Counted from the first letter of the stretch, positions 55,133 to 63,542 are shown. The stretch is 64,000 nucleotides of DNA from Pseudomonadota bacterium (GCA_023394965.1 JAEWZX010000034.1:1-64000), one strand, 5' to 3'. Numbers and translations are program-made. The notes: generated by a model from the letters alone, not told the origin.

Positions 55133-56419
55133 CTATCGCTCTTCGACAGTGGGGGCTTGTGGTTGCCCCGGCTTTGCCTTCACCGTGATCGTAATCTGCG
55201 ATAGCGAGATGATGGCGACCCAGAAGCCAATTACCGACAGGGCGCTGGATCCTAGAACGGTCAGAGCTGCGCCTTTCAGGCCGTTCCAGTCCATCGCCAC
55301 ATCCAGCAATGCGAGCGACAGGACAGTGGGGACGGCGCGCATGATGAATGCGGTGCCTGCCCGTCCCGCGCTGACCAGAAGCGACTCCAGGCTCGCCCCG
55401 ACCAGTTCGATGGCCCCGGCAACGGCCAAGATCACCATCGCCCAGTAAACGACGCCGAACTCTTCGCCTGCAATCGTATTCAGTGCCCAGCGACCGAAAA
55501 ACAAGGTGACCAGCACCGCAAGAATGCCAGCTACCAATGCGATATTGGCCATGCGGCGCGCCATATCGTGAGCGGTATCCTGAGCATGCACAAGTTCAGG
55601 GTAAATTGCCTTCGACACCGCCTGCGCCAAGCTGACCAACGCCTGCCCCAACTGGCTTGCAACGCGGAAGCCACCGGCTGCGGTTTCCCCGCCGATCGCG
55701 CCCACCAAAAGGATCATGACCTGCTTTGCGCCGACATTCAGGCTACCTGACATGTTGGTCGACCAAACGAACTGCCAAGCCCCCGGATGGGCTGCTGGAA
55801 TGTGTTTCAGGCTGATGCGTGAAAGGTCGATCCTTTCCATCCTGCCGGCAGCAATCCACAGCGCGGCCGCCACGGCGATTTCGGCTGCTGCCCAAGCGAG
55901 GATGAACCCGGTAACGGTCGGTATCGCAATAGCGGCCAGTCCGGCACCAATCGCGCGGACGATCGGCTGGGCTGTTTCTGCTGCGGTCGCACGCGCATAG
56001 GCGAAACGCAGGCGCAGAAGACCAGTAGGAGTAGTGCGGATCGTCAGGAGAGATATGACGCAATAGCCGAAGGCAACCGGCAGCAGACCCGAAGGTAACG
56101 GAAGCCAAAACGGCGCAGTCCAGACCAGCAGGCCCGCAAGCACCAGCCCGAACAGTACGGAAAGCATGTCGAGAGCAATGGCGAAACCTGTTGCATCACC
56201 CGGGCCGCCCTTGTCCGCGCCCCAGCGTACAACGAACTGCCAAGTCTGGAAGTTGGCCAGACCGGTGACCGTCTGGCCCAGCGCCAGGATAATGGCGAAA
56301 TAGCCGAAACCGTCCAGCCCGAGTGTACGCGTCGCCAGGGCAAGATAGGCGATGCTGAGCACTGCGTTGATGCCGCGCCCCGTCAGAAGCCAACCGATAT
56401 TACGGATCAGGCGCTGCAT
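55133..56419 (-). CDS. Polysaccharide flippase (MOP superfamily, Wzx-like)
   Basis: The 428-residue protein has about 12 membrane helices and the family start MQRLIRNIGWLLTGRGINAV with GYFAIILALGQTVTGLANFQ. Members flip lipid-linked sugars across the inner membrane. Its N-terminal two thirds show the usual TM pairs, and the C-terminal tail is short and polar. It lies 16 nt downstream of a nucleotidyltransferase gene on the same strand, so the two probably act on one surface polymer or lipid. No glycosyltransferases are nearby, so the product is unknown. Confidence 0.85.
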   Translation of the reverse strand: MQRLIRNIGWLLTGRGINAVLSIAYLALATRTLGLDGFGYFAIILALGQTVTGLANFQTWQFVVRWGADKGGPGDATGFAIALDMLSVLFGLVLAGLLVWTAPFWLPLPSGLLPVAFGYCVISLLTIRTTPTGLLRLRFAYARATAAETAQPIVRAIGAGLAAIAIPTVTGFILAWAAAEIAVAAALWIAAGRMERIDLSRISLKHIPAAHPGAWQFVWSTNMSGSLNVGAKQVMILLVGAIGGETAAGGFRVASQLGQALVSLAQAVSKAIYPELVHAQDTAHDMARRMANIALVAGILAVLVTLFFGRWALNTIAGEEFGVVYWAMVILAVAGAIELVGASLESLLVSAGRAGTAFIMRAVPTVLSLALLDVAMDWNGLKGAALTVLGSSALSVIGFWVAIISLSQITITVKAKPGQPQAPTVEER

Positions 56420-56435
56420 AGCAGGAGCGGTGGTA

Positions 56436-57245
56436 TCAGGCCGTGGCGAGCCGCTTCATCAGCAGCTTCTCGGTAACATGGAAGGTACGTTCATTATCGA
56501 CGTCGATGGCGCAATAGCCATTTTCCATCTCCAGCGGCACGAGCTTGAAGCCAAACCTGCGCGAGACCTGCCCGAATAGCTTTTCCTTGGTCCCCCAGCC
56601 GAGGAAGAACCGGATGAGATTAATCATGCCGAATGCTTTGGCAATTCGGCCCGGATATTTAACGAACTGTCCGCCGCTGCGCATAATCTCCGCTGCCGAA
56701 AGCGCCTGCGCATTGCCGATCCAATATGTGTTACAGTTGGAGTATCCACCATCGGAAAATTCGTAGAACTTTTTCTGGCCAACCGGATCGGCGGCGATGA
56801 CGTCTTCCTTGCGAGCGAGTGCGGCCGCGGCACCAGCATTGCTGGCAATAGCCTTGTCAGCGAACTCGGTAAAATCCTGCGGCAACCACAGGCAATTGTC
56901 TGCGGTTGTGATGAGTATCGGATAGCTTGCCCCTTCCGCCCCGGCGAACACGCTGTCGACGAGGTTGAAAGCGCCCGGTTTGAATATGAGCCGACCTTCC
57001 GCGATCAATTTAGCGATTGCTGGAAGAGCCGCGATTTCAGCGATTTCGTGCGCGACGATACGGATTTCGCCGATGCGAGGACTTTTCGCGATGTTCATAA
57101 CCACGCGCTCGATCATCGGCATGTCGCCGACGGGAACAACACATTTCTGTGCTACTCCGGCGCGTGCGGCGAGTGGGTCGAGAACGCCGGAGCGCCTCCC
57201 TGCCATGATCAGAGCGGTAACCTTGCCATCGTTTTCGCTAGTCAT
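56436..57245 (-). CDS. Nucleotidyltransferase of the GT-A/MobA-like fold
   Basis: From ATG 57245 the protein has 269 residues; the frame to 57332 is open but the ATG fits the family start. The nucleotide-binding loop is TALIMAGRRSGVLDPLA, followed by KCVVPVGDMPMIERVV, which is the sugar-1-phosphate/MobA-type NTP transferase pattern; ILITTADNCLWLPQDF holds the metal-binding acidic residue. The C-terminal part (RRFGFKLVPLEMENGYCAID, ERTFHVTEKLL) is less usual. It is coupled to the flippase gene, so activation of a sugar or polyol phosphate for a surface product is more likely than molybdopterin chemistry. The substrate is not determined. Confidence 0.8.
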   Translation of the reverse strand: MTSENDGKVTALIMAGRRSGVLDPLAARAGVAQKCVVPVGDMPMIERVVMNIAKSPRIGEIRIVAHEIAEIAALPAIAKLIAEGRLIFKPGAFNLVDSVFAGAEGASYPILITTADNCLWLPQDFTEFADKAIASNAGAAAALARKEDVIAADPVGQKKFYEFSDGGYSNCNTYWIGNAQALSAAEIMRSGGQFVKYPGRIAKAFGMINLIRFFLGWGTKEKLFGQVSRRFGFKLVPLEMENGYCAIDVDNERTFHVTEKLLMKRLATA

Positions 57246-57309
57246 GGGCGCGCAGATAGGCACGATTGACGCGGTTGTCACTCTCCTAGGGTTTGGGCAC
57301 GGGGGGCAG

Positions 57310-58032
57310 ATGCGGATTATCTTTTCTCGCAAGGGTTTCGACAGCGCATCTGGCGGAGGGCCCTCGCCGATCGTCGATGGTCGGCCGATCAGCCTGCCGA
57401 TACCGGCAGGTGTTGCGTCGCGGACAACCTATGGCGATCTGGCGTTGGGCGATTTGGCAGCCAGGGCGAGCAGGGGACGATTGGGGGCGCAGGATTTGTG
57501 TCATCACGATCCAATGTTTCTGGAGAACGGAACCTGCCTGTTCGGACAATGCGGCGCGGCGCAGACGCATCTTGCCAATCGCAGGGTCGGGTTAGGGGAC
57601 GTTTTTCTGTTCTTCGGCTTGTTTCGTGAGGAAGGCAGTGAGCCTCATCACCGTATTTTCGGCTATCTCGAGGTGGCCGAAATCGTTGCATTGGTCGACG
57701 GAGTACCGGACCACCTGGCGAGGCATTACCACCCGCACACGCTGGCGCTGCATGCGTCGAATGACATGATTTATGCGGGGCGTGGCGAACAGGCGCGGCG
57801 GGCGAGTGATACACTGCGGCTGACCGTTCCGGGACGGTCTCCGTCGCTCTGGAACAGGCCATCCTGGTTGACCCGTGGAGGGCTGAGCTATCATGACCGG
57901 CCAGATCGCTGGTTGCGTGGTAGGCAGTTGAAAAGCGTGGCGCGCGGGCAGGAATTCGTGGCCGATATCGGCCGACGAAAGGCCCCGCGCGAATGGCTCG
58001 CGCGGGTCTTGGCAGAGATCAGAGCGTCTTGA
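57310..58032 (+). CDS. Nmad3-like protein (putative nucleotide-modification-associated domain)
   Basis: The product has 240 residues from ATG 57310; the frame further left is only open through the neighbouring gene. The N-terminus MRIIFSRKGFDSASGGGPSP with IVDGRPISLPIP is the Nmad3 pattern, and HHDPMFLENGTCLFGQCGAA and GVPDHLARHYHPH follow. Nmad3 was described from its linkage to modified-base systems in phages and bacteria; here it stands alone, divergent from the nucleotidyltransferase (64-nt gap). Its 3' end overlaps mmsB tail-to-tail by 14 nt. Function is not known. Confidence 0.75.
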   Translation: MRIIFSRKGFDSASGGGPSPIVDGRPISLPIPAGVASRTTYGDLALGDLAARASRGRLGAQDLCHHDPMFLENGTCLFGQCGAAQTHLANRRVGLGDVFLFFGLFREEGSEPHHRIFGYLEVAEIVALVDGVPDHLARHYHPHTLALHASNDMIYAGRGEQARRASDTLRLTVPGRSPSLWNRPSWLTRGGLSYHDRPDRWLRGRQLKSVARGQEFVADIGRRKAPREWLARVLAEIRAS

Positions 58033-58885
58033 TGATGGCCGAGAAATCGAGTCCGGCATTGTCTTCCGCAAACTGTTCGTAAAGCTCTTTCGCGTGGGCT
58101 CCGAGTGGGGTGGCCGCATCGGCGGTTTGCGCCGCCTCCATGGCGAGGCGCAGGTCCTTGAGCATAAGCCCGGTCGCAAAACCGCCTTGGTAGTCCTTGT
58201 CCGCCGGACTTTCGACGCCGACGCCAGGCAGGGGGGTGTAGGCATTGAGGGACCAGCAGTAACCCGAGGACTGGCTGGAAATCTCGTAGAATTTCTGCGG
58301 ATCGAGCCCCAGCTTCTCCGCCATTTTCATGGCCTCCGCCGTTCCGATCATCGAAATGGCGAGCAGCATGTTGTTGCAGATCTTTGCGGTCTGGCCTGCG
58401 CCTGCGTCACCGGCGTGGATCACGGCCTTGCCCATCGCGTTCAGCACTTCCTCGGCGCGCTTGAAAGCGGTGTCGGTGCCGCCGACCATGAAGGTCAGCG
58501 TGCCGCCATTGGCAGCAGCGATGCCGCCCGAGACAGGCGCGTCGACCATATCGAAACCCTTGTCGGTCGAGCGTGTGATCACGTCCCGAGCAGTCGCCAC
58601 ATCGATGGTCGAACAGTCGATGAACACCGCACCGTTCGGCGCATGGTCGAACACGCTGCCTTCATACACCGATTTCACGATTTCGCCATTGGGCAGCATG
58701 GTGATGACCGCTTCGACACCTTTTACGGCTTCGGCAGCATCGGTGAAGGGGGCGCAGCCATTGTCTCTGGCGATCGCGAGAGCATCTGCCGAGAGATCGA
58801 AGGCGTTCACGTCGTGACCCGCCTTGACGAGGTTCGCGGCCATCCCGCCGCCCATGTTGCCGAGGCCGATAAAGGCGATTTTCAT
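58019..58885 (-). CDS. mmsB: 3-hydroxyisobutyrate dehydrogenase
   Basis: MmsB oxidises 3-hydroxyisobutyrate to methylmalonate semialdehyde with NAD in valine breakdown. ATG at 58885 has GAAGAGGAA upstream and starts the nucleotide-binding fold directly (MKIAFIGLGNMGGGMAANLV), 288 residues; the longer frame to 58939 is not needed. Family motifs are FIDCSTIDVATARDV, DAPVSGGIAAANGGTLTFM and the catalytic lysine in GQTAKICNNML. It is the last gene of the valine block. Confidence 0.95.
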   Translation of the reverse strand: MKIAFIGLGNMGGGMAANLVKAGHDVNAFDLSADALAIARDNGCAPFTDAAEAVKGVEAVITMLPNGEIVKSVYEGSVFDHAPNGAVFIDCSTIDVATARDVITRSTDKGFDMVDAPVSGGIAAANGGTLTFMVGGTDTAFKRAEEVLNAMGKAVIHAGDAGAGQTAKICNNMLLAISMIGTAEAMKMAEKLGLDPQKFYEISSQSSGYCWSLNAYTPLPGVGVESPADKDYQGGFATGLMLKDLRLAMEAAQTADAATPLGAHAKELYEQFAEDNAGLDFSAIIKTL

Positions 58886-58903
58886 TGTGGTTTCCTCTTC
58901 CAA

Positions 58904-58941
58904 CGTCATTGCGAGCGGTGATGCCGCGCGACAATCCATGG
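58904..58941. repeat. CGTCATTGCGAGCG-type dispersed repeat
   Basis: CGTCATTGCGAGCG (58904-58917) is followed at 58931-58941 by CAATCCATGG-like sequence. This spacing matches a short dispersed palindromic repeat common in many bacterial genomes. It lies between mmsB and the enoyl-CoA hydratase gene. Confidence 0.5.
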
Positions 58942-58987
58942 CGGAGTTCCATTCCCTGACGCGGCACCATGGCTTGCCACCGTCATC

Positions 58988-59017
58988 AGCCGCTCCTCGC
59001 TATAGCAAGGAGCGGCT
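58988..59017 (-). terminator. Hairpin after the enoyl-CoA hydratase gene
   Basis: AGCCGCTCCT (58988-58997) pairs perfectly with AGGAGCGGCT (59008-59017) around a 10-nt loop. It starts 5 nt after the hydratase stop. No U-tract is present on either strand, so it may work as an mRNA end-stabiliser rather than a terminator. Confidence 0.5.
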
Positions 59018-59022
59018 GAGCT

Positions 59023-59805
59023 TTACCTTCCCTTCCACTTGCCCTCGCGCTTCTCGACGAAGGCGGCCATGCCTTCCTGCTTGTCTTCGCTGGCGGTGAG
59101 GATCTGGAAAATGCGGCGTTCGATGATCAGGCCCTGGTCGAGGCTGGTTTCGAAGGCGGCGTTGACCATTTCCTTGTTCGCGATGGCGGCCATCGGCGGC
59201 ATGCTGGCGATCTGAGTTGCGGTTTTCATCGCTTCGTCGAGCAACTGGTCGTGCGGCACGATCCGGGCGACGAGATTGCTGCGTTCGGCCTCTTTGGCAT
59301 CCATCATGCGGCCGGTCAGACACATTTCCATGGCCTTGGACTTGCCGACGGCCTTGGTCAGGCGCTGTGAGCCGCCCATGCCCGGCGCAACGCCCAGCTT
59401 GATTTCCGGCTGGCCGAACTTGGCGTTTTCGCTTGCAATGATGAAATCTGCCATCATGGCAAGTTCGCATCCACCGCCGAGAGCAAAGCCGTTGACCGCG
59501 GCGATCCAAGGCTTGCGGGTTTTCTTGACGATCTCGCTGGTCCAGGGGCTGAAGAAATCATCGAGATAGAAGTCTGCTGATTGCTTCTCGCTCATTTCCT
59601 TAATGTCGGCACCGGCGGCAAAAGCCTTGTCGCCCGATCCGGTCAGCACGGCGCACAGCTGGCTGCTATCGGCCTGATAAGCGGCGAAGGCGGCGATCAG
59701 TTCTTCGAGAATCTTGCTGTTGAGAGCATTCAGGGCTTTGGGACGGTTGAGGGTGATCAGCGTTACCGCATCGCGGGTTTCGACTGTGATGGTTTCGTAG
59801 CTCAT
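59023..59805 (-). CDS. Enoyl-CoA hydratase (crotonase family)
   Basis: The 260-residue protein hydrates short-chain enoyl-CoA. It begins MSYETITVETRDAVTLITLN and carries FAAGADIKEM (oxyanion-hole loop), AVNGFALGGGCELAMMADFI and GQPEIKLGVAPGMGGSQRL, with the catalytic glutamates in those last two segments. Methacrylyl-CoA hydration in valine breakdown is the likely job from its position between mmsB and the 3-hydroxyisobutyryl-CoA hydrolase. Full length. Confidence 0.93.
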   Translation of the reverse strand: MSYETITVETRDAVTLITLNRPKALNALNSKILEELIAAFAAYQADSSQLCAVLTGSGDKAFAAGADIKEMSEKQSADFYLDDFFSPWTSEIVKKTRKPWIAAVNGFALGGGCELAMMADFIIASENAKFGQPEIKLGVAPGMGGSQRLTKAVGKSKAMEMCLTGRMMDAKEAERSNLVARIVPHDQLLDEAMKTATQIASMPPMAAIANKEMVNAAFETSLDQGLIIERRIFQILTASEDKQEGMAAFVEKREGKWKGR

Positions 59806-59823
59806 ATTTTCTACCTCTCGTCA

Positions 59824-59890
59824 TTCCCGCATTTGCGGGAAACCAGGGTTGCAAGGCACATCGTCTCTCTGGAGCCCGCCTTCGCGGGGG
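59824..59890. repeat. Two CCCGC/GCGGG repeat hairpins between hydratase and hydrolase genes
   Basis: TTCCCGC-ATTT-GCGGGAA (59824-59841) and CCCGC-CTTC-GCGGG (59875-59888) are short palindromes set back to back. They resemble REP-like elements that sphingomonads scatter between genes. They may stabilise the mRNA. Confidence 0.55.
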
Positions 59891-59898
59891 TGGCGACA

Positions 59899-60948
59899 CT
59901 ATGAATTCAGGGGCGCCCACTCTTCCTCTTGGGGAAGGGGAGCGAAAATCCGGTCCAGCAAATCCTCCCCCACGCCTTCGGGCGTTGCCGGGTCCCATTT
60001 GGGATCGTGGGTCTTGTCGACGATCACTGCGCGCACACCTTCGGCAAAATCGGGCCGGGTCAGTACGCGCGAAGCGATGCGGTATTCCATGCGCATGTTG
60101 TTGGCAAAACTGTCGAGCTGTTCGCTTTGCGCCAGCTGTCGCAGCGCGACCTTGCAGGTCTGCGGGCTCTTGGTGCGCAGGGTGGCGAGTTCCTTCGCTG
60201 CCCATTCGCTGTCGTCCGCTTCCAGGCTGGCGAGGATGTCCTCGTAGCGGTTGGAGGCGAAGTGCTTCTTGATGGCAGCTTCGTTGCTTTCGATGCGCGC
60301 GGCTGGCGGGGTCTTGGCCAGGGCGCTCAGCACCTGCCCTGGTTCGTGTCCGGCAGCGATGCGTGACTTCGCCTCCGCCAGGTCGGCAGGATCGAGATAG
60401 TGAGTGGCAATTCCCGCCCAGACGCATTCCGCACCGTCGAGCCGTGCGCCGGTCAGCGCCAGGAACTGCCCTAGCCGCCCGCCAAGGCGCGACAGGTGCC
60501 AGCCGCCCCCCACATCGGGGAACAGGCCGATGCCGGTTTCCGGCATGGCAAAACGCGTGTTTTCGGTCGCGACGCGATATTTGCACGGCATGGCAATGCC
60601 GACCCCGCCGCCCATGGTGATGCCGTCCATGAAGGCCACGATGGGCTTTTCATATTCGAACATCTGGTGGTTGAGCTGATACTCATCGTGGAAGAAGGCG
60701 CGCCCGCTTTTGCCATCGTCATTGAGTGCTGAATGGCGCAGCAGGTTGATGTCGCCCCCGGCGCAGAAGCCGCGCCCTTCGGCATGGTCGAGGATGACGG
60801 TCTTTACCGCATCCTCATCGGCCCAGCCGGTCAGCGCGGCGCTCATCGCGTGGCACATGTCGAGCGTCAGCGCGTGCAGCGCCTTGGGGCGGTTGAGGGA
60901 AATATGGCCGGTCTGGCCATGCACATGCGTATTTACTTCCTGGGTCAC
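59899..60948 (-). CDS. 3-hydroxyisobutyryl-CoA hydrolase (crotonase family)
   Basis: This 349-residue protein is longer than simple hydratases, as HIBCH-type hydrolases are. It has GHISLNRPKALHALTLDMCH, the oxyanion loop GFCAGGDINLL, MDGITMGGGVGIAMPCKYRV and MPETGIGLFPDVGGGWHLSR, with the catalytic Glu in MPETG. It releases free 3-hydroxyisobutyrate for mmsB. GTG at 60948 overlaps the acyl-CoA dehydrogenase stop by 4 nt. Confidence in the specific substrate comes from the neighbours. Confidence 0.92.
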   Translation of the reverse strand: MTQEVNTHVHGQTGHISLNRPKALHALTLDMCHAMSAALTGWADEDAVKTVILDHAEGRGFCAGGDINLLRHSALNDDGKSGRAFFHDEYQLNHQMFEYEKPIVAFMDGITMGGGVGIAMPCKYRVATENTRFAMPETGIGLFPDVGGGWHLSRLGGRLGQFLALTGARLDGAECVWAGIATHYLDPADLAEAKSRIAAGHEPGQVLSALAKTPPAARIESNEAAIKKHFASNRYEDILASLEADDSEWAAKELATLRTKSPQTCKVALRQLAQSEQLDSFANNMRMEYRIASRVLTRPDFAEGVRAVIVDKTHDPKWDPATPEGVGEDLLDRIFAPLPQEEEWAPLNS

Positions 60949-62099
60949 TGGCGCAACATCTCCCGTCCGACGATCATTCGCATGACCTGATTGGTACCTT
61001 CGAGGATCGAATGGACGCGCAGATCGCGCCAGAAGCGTTCGATCGGATATTCCTTGAGATAGCCGTAACCGCCGAACAGCTGCAGCGCATTGTTGACGAC
61101 ATTGCTGCCGCTGTCCGTTGCCAGTCGCTTGGCCATCGCGGAAAACTTGCTCTTGTCGGGGGCATTGTCGGTGACCTTGGCCGCCGCGAGGTAGAGGAGG
61201 GCCCGCGCTGCCTCCAGCTCGGTTGCCATGTCGGCGAGCATGAACTGTGTGTTCTGGAAATCTGCGATTGGCTGGCCGAACTGCTGGCGTTCCCTGGTGT
61301 AGTTGACCGCTTCATCGAGGCAGCGCTGCGCCCCGCCCAGCGAACAGGCACCGATGTTGAGGCGACCCCCGTCGAGGCCCGCCATGGCGTAACGGAAGCC
61401 ATCGCCTTCTGGCCCGACGCGATTGGCGACCGGCACGCGCGCATCTTCGAAAATTAGCTGTGCAGTGGGCGAGGCGTTCCAGCCCAGCTTCTTCTCCGGC
61501 TTGCCGAAGGAAACGCCAGGCGTGTCTTTGTCGATGACGAGGCAGCTGATGCCTTTCGTCTTGTGTTCGCCGGTGCGGACCATGGTGACATAGACATCGT
61601 TGAAGCCGCTGCCCGAAATGAACTGCTTGGTGCCGTTCACGACGTAGTGATCGCCATCCAGCTTCGCGCTGGTCTTGAGGCCTGCAGCATCCGATCCGCT
61701 ACCAGGTTCGGTCAGGGCATAGCTGGCGACCTTGTTCATGGTGACGAGGTCGGGAAGATACCGGCCTTTCAGCTCCTCGCCGCCGAACCGGTCGATCATC
61801 CATGCGGCCATGTTATGGATCGAGATGAACGAACTGGTCGCCGCGCAGCCATAGGCCATGGCTTCCATGATTAACGCCGCTTCCAACCGCCCCAGACCGA
61901 TGCCGCCGCTTTCTTCGCTGACATAGATAGAACCGAAGCCGAGTTCTGCACTCTGTTTGATCACGTCGATCGGGAAGTGCGATGTTGCGTCCCATTCCCC
62001 GGCGAAGGGGGTGATGTTGTCGGCTGTGAAACGCTGCGCCATTTCCTGGATCTGCAGCTGCTCTCCAGTGAGCTGGAATTGTCCTGAATTCGTAGTCAT
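60945..62099 (-). CDS. Acyl-CoA dehydrogenase, probably isobutyryl-CoA dehydrogenase
   Basis: The 384-residue flavoenzyme starts the valine block. It has the ACAD signatures YALTEPGSGSDAAGLKTSAK and QLFGGYGYLKEYPIERFWRD, and the C-terminal ILEGTNQVMRMIVGREML, where the Glu is the usual catalytic base position of this subgroup. The FAD-binding segment FAGEWDATSHFPIDVI is near the N-terminus. The best-fitting reaction is isobutyryl-CoA to methacrylyl-CoA. mmsA is not in the window and may lie elsewhere. Confidence 0.9.
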   Translation of the reverse strand: MTTNSGQFQLTGEQLQIQEMAQRFTADNITPFAGEWDATSHFPIDVIKQSAELGFGSIYVSEESGGIGLGRLEAALIMEAMAYGCAATSSFISIHNMAAWMIDRFGGEELKGRYLPDLVTMNKVASYALTEPGSGSDAAGLKTSAKLDGDHYVVNGTKQFISGSGFNDVYVTMVRTGEHKTKGISCLVIDKDTPGVSFGKPEKKLGWNASPTAQLIFEDARVPVANRVGPEGDGFRYAMAGLDGGRLNIGACSLGGAQRCLDEAVNYTRERQQFGQPIADFQNTQFMLADMATELEAARALLYLAAAKVTDNAPDKSKFSAMAKRLATDSGSNVVNNALQLFGGYGYLKEYPIERFWRDLRVHSILEGTNQVMRMIVGREMLRQ

Positions 62100-62159
62100 G
62101 GGGGCGCTGTAGCGCTGCCGGACTGACGAGGGAAGGGGGCCTCACCCAGAGGGTGGGGA

Positions 62160-62191
62160 CCGATCCCTTCACTATCGTCTGAAGGGATCGG
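62160..62191 (-). terminator. Perfect 12-bp hairpin between hdeD-like and acyl-CoA dehydrogenase genes
   Basis: CCGATCCCTTCA (62160-62171) and TGAAGGGATCGG (62180-62191) are exact complements with an 8-nt loop. It starts 16 nt after the hdeD-like stop (reading the minus strand). No U-tract follows, so rho-independent action is uncertain. Confidence 0.6.
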
Positions 62192-62206
62192 CCACGACTA
62201 TTCAAA

Positions 62207-62740
62207 TTAGAATTTTCCGCGCGTTTTTTCCACTTGTGACGCAATAGACGCCATGGAAAACATGGAAATGCCGCTAAAAATCAACTCGATCCCCAGGAAC
62301 AGGCCGAGAATGCTCATGGCCGACTCCGGGAAATCTGCAAAGATCAGCACTGCCAGAAGGACTGAAATGGCGCCGGACAGCAGCATCAGCCAGAACCAGT
62401 CCGTGCCGCGCATATCGAAGGCCGACAGTATACGCGCCATTCCGGAAATGAGGATGATGCTGGCGACCAGCAGCGTCAGTGTCATCACCCCGGCCAGCGG
62501 ATTGGCAATCAGCGAAATGCCGAGGAGGAGAGCTGCCAAGCCGAAGATGGCCATGAACATCTTCTGACCGGTGGTGATCAGCTGGAATGCGCCGATTACG
62601 GCAAAAATGCCGAACACGATGAAAGACCAGGCGGCGAGGAAATTCACCGCAAGGGTGGCGGGCAAGGGGTTGAGGACAGCGAAAACACCGCCGATCACCG
62701 CGACAATTCCACCGATTATCCACCAGTTACGTGATTTCAT
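62207..62740 (-). CDS. HdeD/DUF308-family membrane protein
   Basis: The 177-residue product from ATG 62740 (GGAGGG upstream) has six membrane helices in three pairs, for example WWIIGGIVAVIGGVFAVLNP, AWSFIVFGIFAVIGAFQLI and MSILGLFLGIELIFSGISMF. This is the HdeD-like pattern, a family linked to acid resistance in enterobacteria but of unknown activity elsewhere. A GTG at 62758 would add six residues. It ends SQVEKTRGKF. Confidence 0.85.
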   Translation of the reverse strand: MKSRNWWIIGGIVAVIGGVFAVLNPLPATLAVNFLAAWSFIVFGIFAVIGAFQLITTGQKMFMAIFGLAALLLGISLIANPLAGVMTLTLLVASIILISGMARILSAFDMRGTDWFWLMLLSGAISVLLAVLIFADFPESAMSILGLFLGIELIFSGISMFSMASIASQVEKTRGKF

Positions 62741-62834
62741 TTTGATCGATCCCTCCACAATCTCTGCGTCACCCGACGGCAGCCACTATCACGAAGCACG
62801 AGTCGGACCATACGAAATTCACAGGAGGTCGGTT

Positions 62835-62879
62835 ATGCTGGCCGGGATTACGCCTGGGGTGGATCGGGCTGACGGCTGA
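62835..62879 (+). CDS. Possible 14-residue mini-ORF with a strong ribosome-binding site
   Basis: AGGAGG at 62823-62828 stands 6 nt before ATG 62835, which opens MLAGITPGVDRADG and a stop. The stop overlaps the left arm of an inverted repeat, TGACGGCTG (62870-62878) with CAGCCGTCA (62912-62920), followed by TTTT. It lies in the gap between the hdeD-like gene and the lipoprotein, on the opposite strand. Expression is not shown. Confidence 0.25.
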   Translation: MLAGITPGVDRADG

Positions 62880-62932
62880 CAGTTGTCCCATTTAATCGAG
62901 GGTCGCAGTGCCAGCCGTCATTTTGCCAGATC

Positions 62933-63466
62933 TCAACTGGTACAGCGTTTATAGACGCGCGGCTTGTCTCGACCTTCATTGTCGGTGACGGTGAGCGTCT
63001 TGGTCACCGGATCGACCGCAAAGGTCAGATCGGCACTCGTCGGCGTATCGGCGTAGGTGGTGTCGAAAATCGCCCGGACCATGCCATCGTCGCGCTGCTT
63101 CACTTCAGTGAACTTGCCACCATTTTCGAAAATGGTGAAGCGGTTGTAGTACACTTCCATGACCTTGCCGATGTTGTCACCGGTTGCCCCTTCGCATTGG
63201 GCTGGGGTTGGGCCCGGCCCATCCGTCAGACGCCATTTACCCCGTAACGCTTCGGGGAAGGTTTTCTCAAGGGCGGCCAAATCGGCATCAGGCGTGTCGT
63301 TCGATGCACCATTCGGATCTGCTGCAGGTCCATATGGATCAGGCTCTATAGTGCCCGCCGGGGACGGCTCGACGTCTGCTCCTGCCGCGTCACCCGCATC
63401 GCTCGACGGGGAACAGGCGACAAGGCCTGCGAAAGCGATCGGCGCAAGGTAAAGAAACGGCTTCAT
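62933..63466 (-). CDS. Uncharacterised lipoprotein
   Basis: ATG at 63466 starts a lipoprotein signal (MKPFLYLAPIAFAGLVACSP, lipobox LVAC with Cys18), 177 residues; the frame to 63541 adds a poor N-terminus. A Pro/Asp-rich linker (~20-65) leads to a compact domain with FPEALRGKWRLTDGPGPTPA, VMEVYYNRFTIFENGGKFTE and the final Cys in YKRCTS. The domain reads like a small beta-rich ligand- or surface-binding module. I do not recognise a named family. It lies 76 nt downstream of the I78-like gene. Confidence 0.75.
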   Translation of the reverse strand: MKPFLYLAPIAFAGLVACSPSSDAGDAAGADVEPSPAGTIEPDPYGPAADPNGASNDTPDADLAALEKTFPEALRGKWRLTDGPGPTPAQCEGATGDNIGKVMEVYYNRFTIFENGGKFTEVKQRDDGMVRAIFDTTYADTPTSADLTFAVDPVTKTLTVTDNEGRDKPRVYKRCTS

Positions 63467-63542
63467 AATCTGTCTCCGCAATTCGTGGCTGCCTGCGGTC
63501 AACCTTTCCCCGAGCCCGGCGTTCCAGCCAGATTGCATCACC

